A stretch of 50,906 nucleotides of DNA, taken from Halanaerobacter jeridensis. Its GTDB lineage: Bacteria; Bacillota; Halanaerobiia; Halobacteroidales; Halobacteroidaceae. Shown here in pieces: positions 40,425 to 49,342 of this stretch (positions are counted from its first letter, which is position 1; the number at the start of each line of letters is the position of its first letter). Below the pieces are notes generated by a model, which worked only from the letters and a program-made list of their open reading frames with translations, ran no database searches and had not been told where the DNA came from. The DNA lies in the NCBI RefSeq assembly GCF_016908315.1, contig NZ_JAFBDQ010000018.1, forward strand, positions 1 through 50,906, written 5' to 3'. Position numbers and translations under genes: made by a program.

Positions 40425-41858
40425 CTATTCTTTTATCTTCCACTCCGCGCCTTGGGGAGTATCCTTAACTGCAACACCTAAATTAGATAATTCATCTCTG
40501 ATTTGGTCTGCCATTTCATAATTGCCCTGATCTCGCAAATCTGATCTTGTTTCTAATAATAACTCTACTAAATCAGGCACCAAATCATTCTCTGTTTCTT
40601 CTGTAGTTTTTAGAATACCTAAGACTTCAATACCTAGTTCTTCAAAGGTTTCTTTAACTTTTTCTAAAGCTTTTTTGACATCAATAGTCAATACAAAATC
40701 GTCTTGATCGATAAATTTATTTACTTCTCTTGCTAACTCATGTAAAGAAGCAATTGCTAAAGAAGTATTAAAATCATCATCCATAGCAGCAATAAAGTCT
40801 TCTTTCTTTTCCGCGACTAATTCAAACAATTCTGCTCCTTTTAGTTCACCATCTTGAACATCTTGTTTCAATAAATATTTCACTCGATCAACTGTATTTT
40901 CTAAACGCTCTAAACTTTTAGCAGCATCTTTCATATTCTCTTCGCTAAAATTAATTGGACTACGGTAATGTTTAGAAATCAAGAAAAATCTGACTACTTC
41001 AGCAGGATATTTATCTAAAATATCTCGCGTAGTGAAAAAGTTACCCAAGGACTTAGACATCTTTTCACCTTCAATATTGATATAACCATTATGCAACCAA
41101 TAATTTACTACTTCATGGCCACAGCAAGCTTCACTTTGAGCTATTTCATTTTCATGATGAGGAAAAGTTAAGTCTACTCCTCCCGTATGAATATCAAACT
41201 CTTCTCCCAAATACTTAGTCGACATTACTGAACATTCAATGTGCCAACCTGGTCTACCTTGGCCCCAAGGACTATCCCATTCTGGTTCTCCTGCTTTGCT
41301 TTCTTTCCATAACGTAAAGTCAAGTGGGTCTTCTTTTTCTTCATTAACATCTACTCTTGAACCTGCTTGTAAATCTTCAATTTTCTTATTAGATAATTTT
41401 CCGTACTCATCAAACTTATCTACTCTAAAATAAACATCACCATTTTTCTCATAAGCATAACCTTTATCAATTAATGTCTTTACTAAATTAATCATCTCAC
41501 TAATATGCTCAGTTGCTTGCGGATAGACATCAGCTCGTTTAATATTTAAAGCATCAGTATCTTCAAAATAAGCGGTAATGAACTTTTCCGCTAGTTCATC
41601 AACTGTAATTCCCTCTTCATTAGCTCTTTTAATCATTTTGTCATCAATATCAGTGAAGTTTAATACGTGCATTACTTCATAACCTTTATATTCTAAATAG
41701 CGCTTAACTATATCAGGAACAATAAATGCTCTTGCATTACCAATATGGAAATAGTCATATACTGTTGGCCCACAAGAATACATTTTAACCTTTCCGTCTT
41801 CTAAAGTTTCAAATTCCTCTTTAGTATCTTTTAGTGTATTATATATCTTCAATGTCAT
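40425..41858 (-). CDS. cysS: Cysteinyl-tRNA synthetase
   Basis: CysRS, 477 aa, class I synthetase. The zinc-binding Cys29 is in [18 protein letters not shown], with the HIGH-type motif HIGN at 38-41. The KMSKS loop is in [11 protein letters not shown] (about 265). Other zinc ligands are in HIECSVMST and [10 protein letters not shown]. The C-terminal anticodon-binding region is complete, ending in a basic GAEWKIKE. It overlaps cysE by 20 bp, so the two are coupled under the same cysteine T-box. Confidence 0.97.
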   Translation of the reverse strand: MTLKIYNTLKDTKEEFETLEDGKVKMYSCGPTVYDYFHIGNARAFIVPDIVKRYLEYKGYEVMHVLNFTDIDDKMIKRANEEGITVDELAEKFITAYFEDTDALNIKRADVYPQATEHISEMINLVKTLIDKGYAYEKNGDVYFRVDKFDEYGKLSNKKIEDLQAGSRVDVNEEKEDPLDFTLWKESKAGEPEWDSPWGQGRPGWHIECSVMSTKYLGEEFDIHTGGVDLTFPHHENEIAQSEACCGHEVVNYWLHNGYINIEGEKMSKSLGNFFTTRDILDKYPAEVVRFFLISKHYRSPINFSEENMKDAAKSLERLENTVDRVKYLLKQDVQDGELKGAELFELVAEKKEDFIAAMDDDFNTSLAIASLHELAREVNKFIDQDDFVLTIDVKKALEKVKETFEELGIEVLGILKTTEETENDLVPDLVELLLETRSDLRDQGNYEMADQIRDELSNLGVAVKDTPQGAEWKIKE

Positions 41859-42519
41859 CTAAAATCTCCTCCTCCTGTAATTTATCATATATCTTTTCTA
41901 GATTAGATAGTCTTTTATCCAAGCAACCGCACATTTCTTTAACTGGATCTGGTAAATCACCATGTTCTAAATCAACTTCATGATTAATTCTCTCTCCATC
42001 TTTAACTACAATCCGCCCCGGAATCCCTACTACTGTACAATTGTCAGGTACTGAATCTAAAACTACTGCTCCTGCACCTATTTTAGCATTATTACCAATT
42101 TCAATAGAGCCTAGTACTTTGGCCCCTGCACTAACTATTACTTCATCTCCAATTGTTGGATGTCGTTTTCCTACTTCTTTGCCTGTCCCCCCTAAAGTAA
42201 CTCCTTGATAGAGGGTTACATCTTCTCCAATTTCTGTAGTTTCACCAATTACAACTCCCATCCCATGATCAATAAAAAAACCATTGCCAATTTCAGCCCC
42301 CGGATGAATTTCTATACCAGTTAAAAACCTACCCAATTGCGAAATTATACGAGGTAAAGTTCTCAAACCCAATTTATAAAGTGGATGAGCTAAGCGATGA
42401 AAAATAACTGCATGTAATCCCGAATAAGTCAATAATACTTCCAGCAAATTACTAGCAGCAGGGTCACGATCAAAAATAGCTTCGATATCGCTTTGTAATT
42501 CCTTAAAGAGATTTATCAT
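41839..42519 (-). CDS. cysE: Serine O-acetyltransferase
   Basis: CysE, 226 aa from the ATG at 42519, acetylates serine with acetyl-CoA in the first step of cysteine synthesis. The N-terminal helical part (about 1-60) is followed by left-handed beta-helix hexapeptides with [20 protein letters not shown] (about 74-93), which holds the catalytic His, then [17 protein letters not shown] strong GGGAGG precedes this ATG; the longer frame starts next to the T-box terminator and is rejected. The C-terminal tail overlaps cysS. Confidence 0.96.
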   Translation of the reverse strand: MINLFKELQSDIEAIFDRDPAASNLLEVLLTYSGLHAVIFHRLAHPLYKLGLRTLPRIISQLGRFLTGIEIHPGAEIGNGFFIDHGMGVVIGETTEIGEDVTLYQGVTLGGTGKEVGKRHPTIGDEVIVSAGAKVLGSIEIGNNAKIGAGAVVLDSVPDNCTVVGIPGRIVVKDGERINHEVDLEHGDLPDPVKEMCGCLDKRLSNLEKIYDKLQEEEILDDIEDI

Positions 42520-42587
42520 CCTCCCCACCTCCCTTTTTATGCCTAATAATTTATTATGATTCAAAAACAACTTTTATTATACAAAAA

Positions 42588-42790
42588 AGCCTTCCATCTC
42601 TATTATTCAGAGACGGAAGGCTCCGCGGTCCCACTCTGCTTAGCATATTGCACTCGCTTTAAACACTATAACGGATGTTAACCGAAACAACCTACTAACT
42701 TCAGTTGCTTAGCTCCAGGGAGCATTCATATAGCCTTTCTTATAAGTACTTTCAGACAGCGGTACTTACTCTCTATAAAGAAATTAACTA
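42588..42790 (-). promoter_or_regulatory. T-box riboswitch, cysteine-specific, before cysE-cysS
   Basis: On the minus strand the conserved T-box AGAGTGGGACCGCGG lies at 42623-42637, followed by a terminator with a 15-bp stem (42588-42622, arms AGCCTTCC.../...GGAAGGCT) and TTTTTTG. Upstream, stem I begins near AGAGAGTAAGTACC (about 42772). The specifier is in TGAATGCTCC, where TGC (42722-42724) is a Cys codon. The UGGG of the T-box would pair with a tRNA ending UCCA (G-U at the discriminator), as bacterial tRNA-Cys does. Uncharged tRNA-Cys should switch on cysE-cysS. Confidence 0.93.
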
Positions 42791-42825
42791 TATTACTATT
42801 CCCTTTCTACACTTTTAATCGGTAT

Positions 42826-44283
42826 TTATTTAATTAAATCTAGTGCTTGATTTAATCTATTAATTGTTTCTTCACGTCCTAATAAAGCAGCTACATCAAA
42901 TAATGCTGGACCAGATTCTTCACCAGTTAGAGCAATTCGTACTGGGTGGAAGAACAATCTCCCTCCAACAGGTAAATCACTAATAATTTGATTCATCATT
43001 GCTCTAATATCTTGCTTCTCCCAATTTTCTAATTCTTGTGAACGATCGCGTAGAGTTTCTAATACTAAATCAACTTTCTCTTCAGCAAAAGTTTCTCTAG
43101 CTTCTTCTTCATCTTCATATTCTAAATCCTCAAAGAAAACGGCTACTTCATCATTAATTTGAGCTAAATAGTCTATAGATTCTCTCACAGTAGCTACTAA
43201 TAATTCTAACCATTCTCTAGATTCATCTTCAATATCATACTCTTCTTCCAAATAAGGTACAGCCAAATCAACTACTGTTTCTAAGTCTTTATTTCTAATA
43301 TATAATCCATTCATCCAATCTAACTTTTCTACATCAAATACTGCAGCACTTTTATTAACTCGGTCCATAGAAAATCTCTCAACAATCTCTGCTTTAGAGA
43401 AAATCTCTTCATCATCACTTGGAGACCAGCCTAATAAAGATAAGAAGTTAACTACAGCTTCTGGTAAATATCCTTTCTTGCGATATTCACTAACATAAAC
43501 ATATGCTTCACCACTTCTTTTACTCAACTTAGAACGATCAGAACCTAAAATCATAGGCAAGTGAGCAAAATTAGGACTTTCCCACCCAAAAGCTTGATAT
43601 AATAGCTTTTGCTTAGGAGTATTTGATAAATGATCTTCACCTCTAATAACTTCAGTAATTTCCATCAAATGATCATCAATTACTACAGCAAAGTTATACG
43701 TAGGCATTCCATCTGATTTAACAATTACAAAATCATCAATTACATCACTACTAAAGGAAACTTCTCCATGAACTAAATCATTGATTATAATTTCTTCTTC
43801 TTCTAATGGAGATTTAAATCTAATTACAGGTTCTCGTCCTTCAGCTTCTAACTCTTTTCTTTCTTCTTCAGTTAAATTTCTACAGCGACCATCATAACGA
43901 GGTGCTTCATCATTAGCTATTTGCTCTTCTCTCATTTCTTCTAATTCTTCTGGTGTACAATAACAGCGATACGCTAAATCTTTATCTAATAATTCCTGCA
44001 CATACTCTTCATAAATATCCAATCTTTCACTTTGACGATAAGGGCCAAATTCACCGCCTACTTGCGGCCCCTCATCCCAATCTAAGCCTAACCAATCCAT
44101 CTCGCGATGAATAATCTCTTCAAATTCACTAGTTGACCTTTTCTGGTCAGTATCCTCAATTCTCATAATAAACTGTCCATCATTCTTACGTGCAAACAAA
44201 TAATTAAATAACGCCGTTCGAATATTACCTATATGTATTTGTCCCGTCGGACTTGGTGCAAATCTTACTCTAGTATCAGTCAT
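42826..44283 (-). CDS. gltX: Glutamyl-tRNA synthetase
   Basis: GluRS, 485 aa from the ATG at 44283 (MTDTRVRFAPSPTG), preceded by AGGGG. Class I motifs are HIGN at 17-20 and KLSKR in DRSKLSKRSGE (about 243-253). A zinc-type CYCTPEE segment is at about 103. In Firmicutes GluRS usually also charges tRNA-Gln, which GatCAB then amidates; that is inference here. It carries many Glu/Asp runs. A 38-residue N-terminal extension of the frame is rejected: it encodes a dispersed repeat and crosses the promoter. Confidence 0.97.
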   Translation of the reverse strand: MTDTRVRFAPSPTGQIHIGNIRTALFNYLFARKNDGQFIMRIEDTDQKRSTSEFEEIIHREMDWLGLDWDEGPQVGGEFGPYRQSERLDIYEEYVQELLDKDLAYRCYCTPEELEEMREEQIANDEAPRYDGRCRNLTEEERKELEAEGREPVIRFKSPLEEEEIIINDLVHGEVSFSSDVIDDFVIVKSDGMPTYNFAVVIDDHLMEITEVIRGEDHLSNTPKQKLLYQAFGWESPNFAHLPMILGSDRSKLSKRSGEAYVYVSEYRKKGYLPEAVVNFLSLLGWSPSDDEEIFSKAEIVERFSMDRVNKSAAVFDVEKLDWMNGLYIRNKDLETVVDLAVPYLEEEYDIEDESREWLELLVATVRESIDYLAQINDEVAVFFEDLEYEDEEEARETFAEEKVDLVLETLRDRSQELENWEKQDIRAMMNQIISDLPVGGRLFFHPVRIALTGEESGPALFDVAALLGREETINRLNQALDLIK

Positions 44284-44323
44284 AACTTTCCCCTTTCTAT
44301 TTATATCTATCATAAGCAAATAT

Positions 44324-44352
44324 ATTATAGAATATTTATAATTAAATTTCAA
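44324..44352 (-). promoter_or_regulatory. Promoter of gltX
   Basis: TTGAAA at 44347-44352 and TATAAT at 44324-44329, spacer 17, giving a leader of about 35 bases. Confidence 0.8.
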
Positions 44353-44367
44353 GCAAGTAGGTAATTT

Positions 44368-44438
44368 AATAAAAACAACAGCATATAGATTGCGCACTCA
44401 TCTTAGCTCTAAGTACTGTAAACAGAGCTACACGAGGG
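44368..44438 (-). repeat. Dispersed intergenic repeat, copy upstream of gltX
   Basis: About 70 bases related to 1278-1346 on the other strand. The best part is 30 bp (44368-44397) with 27 matches; the rest shares CTCGTGT-like and CTTAGAGCT blocks at the same spacing with one gap. It lies between the terminator of the CBS-HutP gene and the gltX promoter. Confidence 0.7.
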
Positions 44439-44460
44439 GCTCAATTAGAGCGCAGCTAAA

Positions 44461-44502
44461 TAAAAAAGATTGGGCAGAAGAATATCCCCGACCCAATCTT
44501 TT
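44461..44502 (-). terminator. Terminator after the CBS-HutP gene
   Basis: An 11-bp stem (AAAAGATTGGG with CCCAATCTTTT), followed on the minus strand by TTTTTTATTT. It ends the ispD-ispF-CBS/HutP unit before gltX. Confidence 0.88.
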
Positions 44503-44515
44503 AATCATCAATAAA

Positions 44516-45286
44516 TTAAATCACACTAATTCCTAAAGCTAACTGCTCAGGTCCATCAACCAAAGCATGCCCAAACTTCCCAAAAACTGAAACTGCAACT
44601 CTTCCTTTACCTCTTACTACAGCCACTTTAAATCCGCCACCTAAGCCAGGATTTACTAAATCTAACTGCGTATAAGCATCTTTAACGGCATTAGACACAG
44701 CTATTTTTTCTTTTGGATTTTCTTTAATTACGCCTCTAGCAATAGCAGCCACAGTGATACTCTCTCGTAATTTAATTGGTAAATTCTCTGCATTAGCTCC
44801 AGTTTGAGTTATAGCAGCTTTATAACCATAACCTTTAATTTTATCTAGCCAGTAATTTTCATATTCTCTACTTCTCGTCATCGACAAGTATATAGAAGAA
44901 CTTTCTGGAGAAATCTTTTCTGTTTTTTCTTCTTTAACATACCCTGAAACTATATCTTCAGCAGTTACAATCCCGACTAATTGCTCGGCATCATCAACTA
45001 CTGGCACTCCCCCAATATGATTATTAGATAGAACCTGAGATACTTCTTGAATTGTCTTTTTATAATTAATTGTAATAACATCAGTTTCCATAACTTCTTC
45101 GACCAATACATCTAAATCATTATTATATACTAAATCACCATCTGTAATAATCCCAACTATTTTATTATTTTTCATTACTACTAATCTTCCAATATCATTA
45201 ACATTCATTAATCGTTCTGCTTCTTCTAATGTAACATCAGAAGTAACAGTAATTACTTCTGAACTCATTAATTCTTTTATTTCCAT
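44516..45286 (-). CDS. Two CBS domains fused to a HutP-like domain
   Basis: A 256-aa protein with a CBS pair (about 1-60 and 61-117; MSSEVITVTSDVTLEEA, then GIITDGDLV and GIVTAEDIV) and a C-terminal domain (about 130-256) that aligns by eye with HutP, the histidine-dependent RNA antiterminator of Bacillus. Shared parts are VAAIA...VI (179-187) and GGFKVAVVRG...VAVSVFGKFG..LVDGPEQ (217-248). The three metal-binding histidines of B. subtilis HutP (73, 77, 138) align with Ile, Asn and Gln, so classical histidine/Mg binding is doubtful. CBS pairs usually sense adenine nucleotides. It lies 4 bp after ispF; ATG chosen with GGGGG 10 bases upstream. RNA binding is inferred from the family. Confidence 0.82.
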   Translation of the reverse strand: MEIKELMSSEVITVTSDVTLEEAERLMNVNDIGRLVVMKNNKIVGIITDGDLVYNNDLDVLVEEVMETDVITINYKKTIQEVSQVLSNNHIGGVPVVDDAEQLVGIVTAEDIVSGYVKEEKTEKISPESSSIYLSMTRSREYENYWLDKIKGYGYKAAITQTGANAENLPIKLRESITVAAIARGVIKENPKEKIAVSNAVKDAYTQLDLVNPGLGGGFKVAVVRGKGRVAVSVFGKFGHALVDGPEQLALGISVI

Positions 45287-45290
45287 TATT

Positions 45291-45764
45291 TTAAACCCCC
45301 TCAATACTAGCTACTGCCTGAGCAGCAATTCCTTCTCCTGCCCCTACAAAACCTAGCCTTTCAGTTGTTGTTGCTTTTAGATTAACTCTATTCAAATCCA
45401 ATTGTAAAACTTTTGCTATATTTTTTTCCATTATTTTAATATAAGGAGCTAATTTCGGTTTTTGGGCTATTATTACAGCATCTATATTGTTTAATTTTAA
45501 ATCTTTTTCTTTTACTAATTTATATACTTCTTCTAATAATATCAGACTTGAAACTCCTTTATATTGAGGATCATCGTCAGGAAAATGACGACCAATATCA
45601 CCTTCACCCATAGCACCTAATAATGCATCTGCTACAGCATGCAGTAACACATCAGCATCAGAATGACCTAATAAACCAACCTTATAATCAATTTCTACTC
45701 CACCCAATACCAAATCTTCGCCTTCTTCTAATCGATGTACATCATAACCTATTCCAGTCAGCAT
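45291..45764 (-). CDS. ispF: 2-C-methyl-D-erythritol 2,4-cyclodiphosphate synthase
   Basis: IspF, 157 aa, makes the cyclodiphosphate of the MEP isoprenoid pathway with release of CMP. The zinc ligands Asp8 and His10 are in GIGYDVHRL, and His42 follows [29 protein letters not shown] and [22 protein letters not shown] are also conserved. The start overlaps the ispD stop by one base, so the two enzymes are translated together. Confidence 0.97.
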   Translation of the reverse strand: MLTGIGYDVHRLEEGEDLVLGGVEIDYKVGLLGHSDADVLLHAVADALLGAMGEGDIGRHFPDDDPQYKGVSSLILLEEVYKLVKEKDLKLNNIDAVIIAQKPKLAPYIKIMEKNIAKVLQLDLNRVNLKATTTERLGFVGAGEGIAAQAVASIEGV

Positions 45765-46453
45765 TATTTCCTCCTCGCCAAAATTCTTTCTCCAAATTCT
45801 AAATCTTCTGGTGTAGTTATCTTTATATTTTCATAAGAACCTTGGACTAACTTTACAGTTTGATTAATTCTTTCTACCAAACTAGCACTATCAGTTCCAA
45901 TAAAATCATCTGCTAGTGCATTTTGATATGCTTCTGTTATTAATTCTTTATCAAAAACTTGAGGAGTCTGAATTGCAACTAATTTAGAACGGTCTGGAGT
46001 ATTAATAATCATATTATCTGAATTAATTACTTTAATAGTATCTTTAACTGGTACTCCAACTGCAGCAGCATCATACTTTTCAGCTGCAGTTATAACTTTA
46101 TTAATCAATTCGGCCGTAATGAATGGACGCGCTCCATCATGGATTAATACATAGTTACTAGTGGATTTAACTGCTTGTAGACCATTGTATACAGATTCTT
46201 GTCTTGTTTCTCCTCCTGCAATAACTTTAGTAACTTTCCCAAAATCATAGTTATCAACTAATTTATTTTTACAATAATCAATTTCTTCTTCTCTAGCTAC
46301 TATTATTACTTCATCCACTACAGATGCTGATTCAAATTTATTTAAAGTATGAGCTAATATTTCTTTATCATTTAACATTAAAAACTGTTTATTTTTTTCT
46401 GTTTTCATTCTTTTACCCTGCCCAGCAGCAGGAATAACAACACTTAATTTCAT
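45764..46453 (-). CDS. ispD: 2-C-methyl-D-erythritol 4-phosphate cytidylyltransferase
   Basis: IspD, 229 aa, transfers CMP from CTP to MEP. The nucleotide-binding loop is [20 protein letters not shown] (about 4-23), followed by HDGARPFI and the GVPVKDTIK segment. It starts at the ATG at 46453, with GGAGG 8 bases upstream. Adjacent ispF catalyses the step two reactions later; ispE is not in the window. Confidence 0.97.
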   Translation of the reverse strand: MKLSVVIPAAGQGKRMKTEKNKQFLMLNDKEILAHTLNKFESASVVDEVIIVAREEEIDYCKNKLVDNYDFGKVTKVIAGGETRQESVYNGLQAVKSTSNYVLIHDGARPFITAELINKVITAAEKYDAAAVGVPVKDTIKVINSDNMIINTPDRSKLVAIQTPQVFDKELITEAYQNALADDFIGTDSASLVERINQTVKLVQGSYENIKITTPEDLEFGERILARRK

Positions 46454-46468
46454 TCTACATTCCTCCAA

Positions 46469-47614
46469 CTAACTTAAAGCTTTTTGCGCTTTATATTTTG
46501 GTTTAGCAAAAATCATTCTTCCAGCAGAAGTCTGTAACACACTAGTTACTAATACCTCTAATTCTTCTCCAATATGGTCTTTACCATCATCAACTACAAT
46601 CATTGTTCCATCGTTTAAGTAACCTACTCCTTGCCCTGGCTCTTCACCATCTTTAATAATCTTAACATCCATTTCTTCACCAGGTAATACAACTGGTTTA
46701 ACTGCATTAGCTAATTCATTAATGTTTAATACAGAAACCCCTTGTAGTTCCGATACTTTATTCAAATTATAGTCATTAGTAACAACTTGTCCATTTAATT
46801 CTTGAGCTAATTTAACTAATTTTCTATCTACTTCTTTAATATCATCATAGTCTTTACTAGAAATCAAAACTGGAATATCAATTTCATTTTGAATCTTATT
46901 CAAAATATCTAAACCTCTTCGACCTCGATTACGTTTTAAAATATTAGAAGAATCAGCAATATGTTGTAACTCTTCTAATACAAATTCAGGAATAACTAAT
47001 ACTCCTTCAATAAAAGAGGTCTTACAAATATCTGCAACTCTACCATCTATTATTGCACTTGTATCTAATATCTTATAGGTAGCTCGTAACTCATCCCCAT
47101 TTTCAGTATTATTTTCAACAACTTGTCCTTCATTATTCTGATTATTATTCTCATCATCCTTATTATTTTTATTATTAAAACAATTTATTCCCTTTAAAAA
47201 TTCTTCTCTTTTATTCAATCCTAAAGTCCAACCTAAATAACCTAAAACAAGATTAACTAAAATTTGCAAAGCAGCACCAAATCTAGGGATAGAAGCAATA
47301 GAAAATGAAACACTCACTAAAACCCCTAACAGCAGACCAATCACTAGTCCCATAATGCCGAATAAAATATCTTGTCCTGGAATTTCTTCTAAATCAGTTC
47401 TAAACTGATTTATCATATTAAATATTTTAATAATAATCCATGGCACTACCAAAAATCCTATCACAGCACCCACTATGATTGCATAAATAGTATTATTAGT
47501 AATTAACTTATTAAATTCTAAACTTATTTCTTCGGCCAAACCCAGTAAATTAACAAAAACCTGTCCTAAAAAACCCCCGATTAATATCCCCAGGAGCCGT
47601 CTTACTTTATTCAA
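46469..47614 (-). CDS. Membrane PIN/TRAM-domain protein (YacL family)
   Basis: A 381-aa protein with four predicted membrane segments in residues 8-135, an Asn/Asp-rich linker (about 145-174), a PIN ribonuclease-like domain (about 180-310) and a C-terminal TRAM RNA-binding domain (about 320-375). The PIN acidic residues are seen in LDTSAIIDGR (183-192), PEFVLEELQ and VVTNDYNLNKV. It matches B. subtilis YacL in size and position. Substrate unknown. It uses a TTG start, with GGGGGTGA about 9 bases upstream. Confidence 0.88.
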   Translation of the reverse strand: MNKVRRLLGILIGGFLGQVFVNLLGLAEEISLEFNKLITNNTIYAIIVGAVIGFLVVPWIIIKIFNMINQFRTDLEEIPGQDILFGIMGLVIGLLLGVLVSVSFSIASIPRFGAALQILVNLVLGYLGWTLGLNKREEFLKGINCFNNKNNKDDENNNQNNEGQVVENNTENGDELRATYKILDTSAIIDGRVADICKTSFIEGVLVIPEFVLEELQHIADSSNILKRNRGRRGLDILNKIQNEIDIPVLISSKDYDDIKEVDRKLVKLAQELNGQVVTNDYNLNKVSELQGVSVLNINELANAVKPVVLPGEEMDVKIIKDGEEPGQGVGYLNDGTMIVVDDGKDHIGEELEVLVTSVLQTSAGRMIFAKPKYKAQKALS

Positions 47615-47647
47615 AAAACTTCACCCCCTAATTAAGTTCATATATAT

Positions 47648-47676
47648 GAAAATAAACGTCAGGCTACCCTGACGTT
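47648..47676 (-). terminator. Terminator overlapping the carD stop codon
   Basis: An 8-bp perfect stem (AACGTCAG with CTGACGTT, 6-base loop) begins inside the TAA stop and is followed on the minus strand by TATTTTCATA. The weak T run suggests partial termination before the PIN/TRAM gene. Confidence 0.65.
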
Positions 47677-48175
47677 ACTCTTCTTCATCAAAATCTTGTT
47701 CTTCAAATATTTCATCTATTTTTTCTCTTACTTCTTCTTCATCTTTTTCTTCTGCTAAAACTAACTCACTAATTAAAATTTGTCGAGCATTACTTAACAT
47801 TTTCTTTTCACCAGTTGATAATCCTTTTACAATATCACGGATAGTTAAGTTCCTAACAACTTCCGCTACTTCAAATATATCACCTGTTTTTATTTTCTCA
47901 CTATTAGCTCGATAACGTCTGTTCCAATTTTGCGACATTTCACTTTGATCCTGTTTTAAAACTTTATATACATTAGGTACAACATCTTCATTTATGATAT
48001 CTCTTAAGCCTATATCTTCAGCATTATCCTTTGGAATCATAACTCTCATTTCTCCAATTGGAAGTTTCATAATATAATAATGCTTAGTTTCACCTAAAAT
48101 TTCCTTTTCTTCTATATCAACTATTGTTCCTGCACCATGATTTGGATAAACAATATTATCTCCAATTTCAAACAT
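47675..48175 (-). CDS. CarD/CdnL-type RNA polymerase-binding transcription factor
   Basis: A 166-aa CarD-family protein. The N-terminal RNAP-interaction (Tudor-like) domain (about 1-60) shows FEIGDNIVYPNHGAGTIVDIE. The C-terminal helical domain has NWNRRYRAN (about 84-92), with the tryptophan that in mycobacterial CarD wedges into the melted promoter. The tail is very acidic. Such proteins stabilise open complexes, typically at rRNA promoters. It has a near-consensus promoter of its own, between disA and the PIN/TRAM gene. Confidence 0.92.
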   Translation of the reverse strand: MFEIGDNIVYPNHGAGTIVDIEEKEILGETKHYYIMKLPIGEMRVMIPKDNAEDIGLRDIINEDVVPNVYKVLKQDQSEMSQNWNRRYRANSEKIKTGDIFEVAEVVRNLTIRDIVKGLSTGEKKMLSNARQILISELVLAEEKDEEEVREKIDEIFEEQDFDEEE

Positions 48176-48213
48176 GTATGTAACCCCCATTCAGTATATA
48201 GTACACCATAATA

Positions 48214-48242
48214 ATTATATCAATTTTGTAGCATTGTGTCAA
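48214..48242 (-). promoter_or_regulatory. Promoter of carD
   Basis: Consensus TTGACA at 48237-48242 and TATAAT at 48214-48219, spacer 17; the strongest-looking promoter in the window. Confidence 0.88.
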
Positions 48243-48253
48243 TCTATACCAAA

Positions 48254-49342
48254 TTATATATGTCTATCTAATAACACCTGATCTCTAAGTCTTTTCAGGC
48301 CTTCTTTAATAGCTTGAGCCCTTACATCTCCTACACCATCAACATCATCCAATTCTTCAATTGAGGCATTTAAAATTTCATGGAAATTCTCAAAAGAAGC
48401 TACTATATTTTCAATCACAGACATTGGAACACGAGGAATCTTCTTGAGTAATCTATATCCACGAGGAGAAATAGATAAATCAAGCGCACTCATATTGCCA
48501 CCATGACCTAAATATTTACTAATTGTAGATAGACTAAGCAACTCATCAGAAGAACAATTTGAGATTTTATCAAAAATAACCTCTGGGTCTTCAATCTCTC
48601 CCTCTTCTAAATTATCAACTTTATAATCTTTAACAATTAGCAACCCTTCTTCTTTAACATTAGCAACTAATTCTTCTAACTGCATATTAATTAATCGACC
48701 TTCACTACCTAATTCATTAATGTATTTTTCAATTTCTCGTCCAATCCTAAGTACCATTTCTGTTCTTTGTAATACTGTTGCTACATCAGAAATAGTAACT
48801 AAATCTTCAAACTCTAAAGCACTTAAATTAGTTAAAGCTTGATCTAATACATTACGATATTTTTCCAAAGTTTGAATAGCTTGATTTGCTTTTACTAAAA
48901 TAACTCTAATATCTTCTAATACATATTTCTTATCTTCTTTATATAAAGTAATTACATCACGGCGCTGAGAAATAGCAATCACTAATTCTCCTGTCTGTTT
49001 AGCTACCCGTTCTGCAGTCCGATGCCTAGTCCCTGTTTCTTCAGACGATAAAGACGGATCAGGTATCAACTGAGTATTAGCACATAAAATTCTTTCTGCA
49101 TCACTACTTAAAACTATAGCACCATCCATCTTAGCTAATTCATATAACTTTTGTGGTGATAATTTAGCATTAATATTAAAACCACCATCTACAATTCCTA
49201 ATACTTCTTCACTATCCCCAACCACAATCAATGCGCCCGTTTCAGCTCGCAAAACATTTTCTAAACCTTCTCTAAACGTAGTACCAGGAGATAGCAATTT
49301 TAAAGTTTCATCAAACTCACTAATTTGAGAGAAATCAGGCAT
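48254..49342 (-). CDS. disA: DNA integrity scanning protein DisA, diadenylate cyclase
   Basis: DisA, 362 aa, makes c-di-AMP from two ATP and stops on branched DNA. The DAC domain (about 1-145) has the catalytic DGA (73-75) and GTRHRT (104-109) motifs. A helical linker follows, and the C-terminal helix-hairpin-helix (about 300-358) contains DVDGVGDVRAQAIKEGL. Its ribosome-binding site overlaps the end of radA, and the ATG directly follows the radA stop. RadA limits DisA activity in Bacillus. Confidence 0.97.
   Translation of the reverse strand: MPDFSQISEFDETLKLLSPGTTFREGLENVLRAETGALIVVGDSEEVLGIVDGGFNINAKLSPQKLYELAKMDGAIVLSSDAERILCANTQLIPDPSLSSEETGTRHRTAERVAKQTGELVIAISQRRDVITLYKEDKKYVLEDIRVILVKANQAIQTLEKYRNVLDQALTNLSALEFEDLVTISDVATVLQRTEMVLRIGREIEKYINELGSEGRLINMQLEELVANVKEEGLLIVKDYKVDNLEEGEIEDPEVIFDKISNCSSDELLSLSTISKYLGHGGNMSALDLSISPRGYRLLKKIPRVPMSVIENIVASFENFHEILNASIEELDDVDGVGDVRAQAIKEGLKRLRDQVLLDRHI

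Noticed and set aside
40223-40468. Plus-strand frame across the cysS-mrnC gap
   Set aside because: Composed of the complement of the NAG tandem repeats; low complexity and no RBS.
42520-42570. Upstream start of cysE (17 extra codons)
   Set aside because: It would begin beside the T-box terminator and include the strong GGGAGG that serves the ATG at 42519.
44284-44397. N-terminal extension of gltX beginning MRNLYAVVF
   Set aside because: It spans the gltX promoter and the repeat; GluRS homology begins exactly at MTDTRVRFAPSPTG, which has its own RBS.
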